The position numbers and the translations under genes are program-made. Positions 3,971-5,193 of a DNA stretch of 5,193 bases are shown here, one piece after another. The stretch is from Desulfarculus sp. (lineage in GTDB: Bacteria > Desulfobacterota > Desulfarculia > Desulfarculales > Desulfarculaceae), in contig JAIUYB010000208.1 in assembly GCA_020216625.1 (NCBI GenBank), positions 1 through 5,193 on the forward strand, given 5' to 3'. Each line of letters starts with the position of its first letter. Position 1 is the first letter of the stretch. The notes beneath the pieces are model-generated. The model worked only from the letters and a program-made list of their open reading frames with translations. It was not told the DNA's origin and did no database searches.

Positions 3971-5193
3971 TCAGCCCCGGTCGCGGGCGGTCTTGACCGC
4001 GCTTTCCACCAGGTGCTGGATCTCCTCCAGGCGGGCCTGGCTCTGGGCCTCGAAGCGCATCACCAGGGCGGGCTGGGTGTTGCTGGCCCGCACCAGGCCC
4101 CAGCCGTCGGGGAAGGTGACCCGCACGCCGTCCACGTCCACCACCTCGTATTTTTTACGCATTTCCTGGGTGACCTCGGCCACCACCCGGAACTTTAGCT
4201 CGTCGGGGCAGTCCACCCGAATTTCCGGGGTGCTGACCACCTTGGGCAGGTCGGCCAGCCAGGTGGACAGGGGCGCGGGGTTATTCGAGAGCAGCGCGGC
4301 CAGGCGCAGGGAGGCGTAGATGGCGTCGTCGAAGCCGAACCAGCGGTGCTTGAAAAACATGTGGCCGCTCATCTCGCCGGCCAAAAGCGCCCCGGTCTCG
4401 GCCATCTTCTGCTTGATCAGGCTGTGGCCGGCCTTCCACATCACCGGCACCCCGCCGTGGGCCTTGATGTCGTCGTAAAGGTTCTTGGAGCACTTGACCT
4501 CGCCGATGAAGGTGGCTCCGGGGTGGTCCTTGAGGATCGAGCGGGCGAAAATTGCCAGCAGCATGTCGCCCCAGATGGGCTGGCCCAGCTCGTCCACCGT
4601 CCCCACCCGGTCCGAGTCGCCGTCGTAGGCCACCCCGGCCCGCAGGCCCTCCTTGACCACCAAAGCCCGCAGGTCGGCGATGTTCTCCAGCACGGTGGGG
4701 TCGGGCTCGTGGTTGGGGAAGTTGCCGTCCATCTCGCAATACAGGGGCAGCACCTCGATGCCCAGGCGTTGCATCAGGGGCACCGCCACCGGCCCGGCGG
4801 TGCCGTTGCCGGCGTCCACCGCCAGCTTCAGCGGCCCGGCCAGCCTGATGTTGGCCGCCACGTAGTCGCTGTAGGGTCCCACGATCTCCTCGGCTTGGAC
4901 GCTGCCCTGACCGCGGGCGAACTGGCCGGCCACGGCGATGTCGTAGAGCTTGCGGATCTCCTGGCCGTGGATGGTGCTCTTGCCGGCCAGGACCTTGAAG
5001 CCGTTGTATTGCGGGGGGTTATGGCTGGCGGTGATCATCACTCCGCCGTCGGCCTCATAGTGCCAGACCGAGTAGTAGAGCAGCGGGGTGGGACAGACGC
5101 CCACGTCCAGCACCTGGCGACCGGTGGCCAACAGGCCCTCCAGGAGCAGGTCGCGGTAGCGGTCGCCGGAGAGCCGGCAATCGCGCCCCAGGG
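3971..5193 (-). CDS. Phosphomannomutase/phosphoglucomutase (alpha-D-phosphohexomutase), N-terminus missing at right edge
   Basis: The frame is open to the right edge and 406 residues are visible; compared with the roughly 460 of Pseudomonas AlgC, about 50 N-terminal residues are missing. A TTG at 5131 is internal, because the frame continues upstream with clear family sequence (GRDCRLSGDRYRDLLLEGLL). All catalytic elements are present: the phosphoserine loop ITASHNPPQYNGFK (Ser codon 5024-5026), the metal-binding DGDSDR (Asp codons between 4610 and 4624), KAGHSLIK, the sugar-binding GEMSGH, and the phosphate-binding RASNTQP near the C-terminus. The enzyme interconverts hexose 6- and 1-phosphates (mannose and/or glucose), feeding GDP-mannose or UDP-glucose synthesis for polysaccharides. 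EMSGH and the AlgC-like layout suggest dual specificity, but substrate choice is not settled by sequence. It is convergent with the DUF1847 gene and not cotranscribed with the export operon. No frameshift is seen. Confidence 0.95.
   Translation of the reverse strand, partial: LGRDCRLSGDRYRDLLLEGLLATGRQVLDVGVCPTPLLYYSVWHYEADGGVMITASHNPPQYNGFKVLAGKSTIHGQEIRKLYDIAVAGQFARGQGSVQAEEIVGPYSDYVAANIRLAGPLKLAVDAGNGTAGPVAVPLMQRLGIEVLPLYCEMDGNFPNHEPDPTVLENIADLRALVVKEGLRAGVAYDGDSDRVGTVDELGQPIWGDMLLAIFARSILKDHPGATFIGEVKCSKNLYDDIKAHGGVPVMWKAGHSLIKQKMAETGALLAGEMSGHMFFKHRWFGFDDAIYASLRLAALLSNNPAPLSTWLADLPKVVSTPEIRVDCPDELKFRVVAEVTQEMRKKYEVVDVDGVRVTFPDGWGLVRASNTQPALVMRFEAQSQARLEEIQHLVESAVKTARDRG

Noticed and set aside
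5129..5131. TTG at 5131 as the start of the phosphomutase
   Set aside because: The frame continues upstream to the window edge with conserved family sequence (GRDCRLSGDRYRD), so the true start is outside the window.
1..5193. CRISPR arrays, tRNA or rRNA genes, insertion sequences, attachment sites
   Set aside because: No regularly spaced repeats, cloverleaf-like segments, transposase-like frames or terminal inverted repeats were seen on either strand.

Overview
The window is G+C-rich (roughly two thirds by eye) and densely coded, with Gram-negative features: signal peptides, an outer-membrane beta-barrel and an OPX-type polysaccharide export protein. The mix of genes (short OPX protein, beta-barrel and GumC/Wzz-type protein in a row, a DUF1847 cysteine protein, and a phosphomannomutase/phosphoglucomutase) fits a high-GC deltaproteobacterium in the broad sense, such as a Desulfarculus-like anaerobe. 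That placement is inference; no rRNA or other marker is present.

Region 1 (1-2400, minus strand) is the start of an exopolysaccharide export operon. In transcription order it holds a short periplasmic OPX/Wza-like protein (1809-2381, GTG start), a 452-residue outer-membrane beta-barrel (421-1779), and the first 138 residues of a Wzz/GumC-type chain-length determinant that runs off the left edge (1-415). The genes are 29 and 5 bases apart, and each start is fixed by a nearby in-frame stop. The OPX protein has no room for the outer-membrane helix of Wza, so the adjacent barrel is the likely outer-membrane channel.

Region 2 (2382-2734) is a 353-base divergent intergenic region. It holds candidate promoters in both directions, an inverted repeat overlapping a TTGACT sequence upstream of the export operon, a perfect 9-bp GC hairpin, and a composite element in which a 13-bp motif occurs twice, 31 bp apart, with an arrangement that can also fold as a long hairpin.

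Region 3 (2735-3840, plus strand) holds two genes that are probably cotranscribed: a small, exported, extremely basic protein of unknown function (122 residues) and a cysteine-rich DUF1847 protein (232 residues, predicted metal-binding).

Region 4 (3841-3970) is the gap between convergent genes and holds two GC-rich hairpins that look like terminators, best placed for the gene on the right. Region 5 (3971-5193, minus strand) is a phosphomannomutase/phosphoglucomutase missing only its N-terminus at the right edge. It makes hexose-1-phosphates for nucleotide-sugar synthesis, so it could supply precursors for the exported polymer, but it is not in the same transcript as the export genes. The most interesting points are the paired short OPX protein and barrel, and the polycationic exported protein divergent from them.
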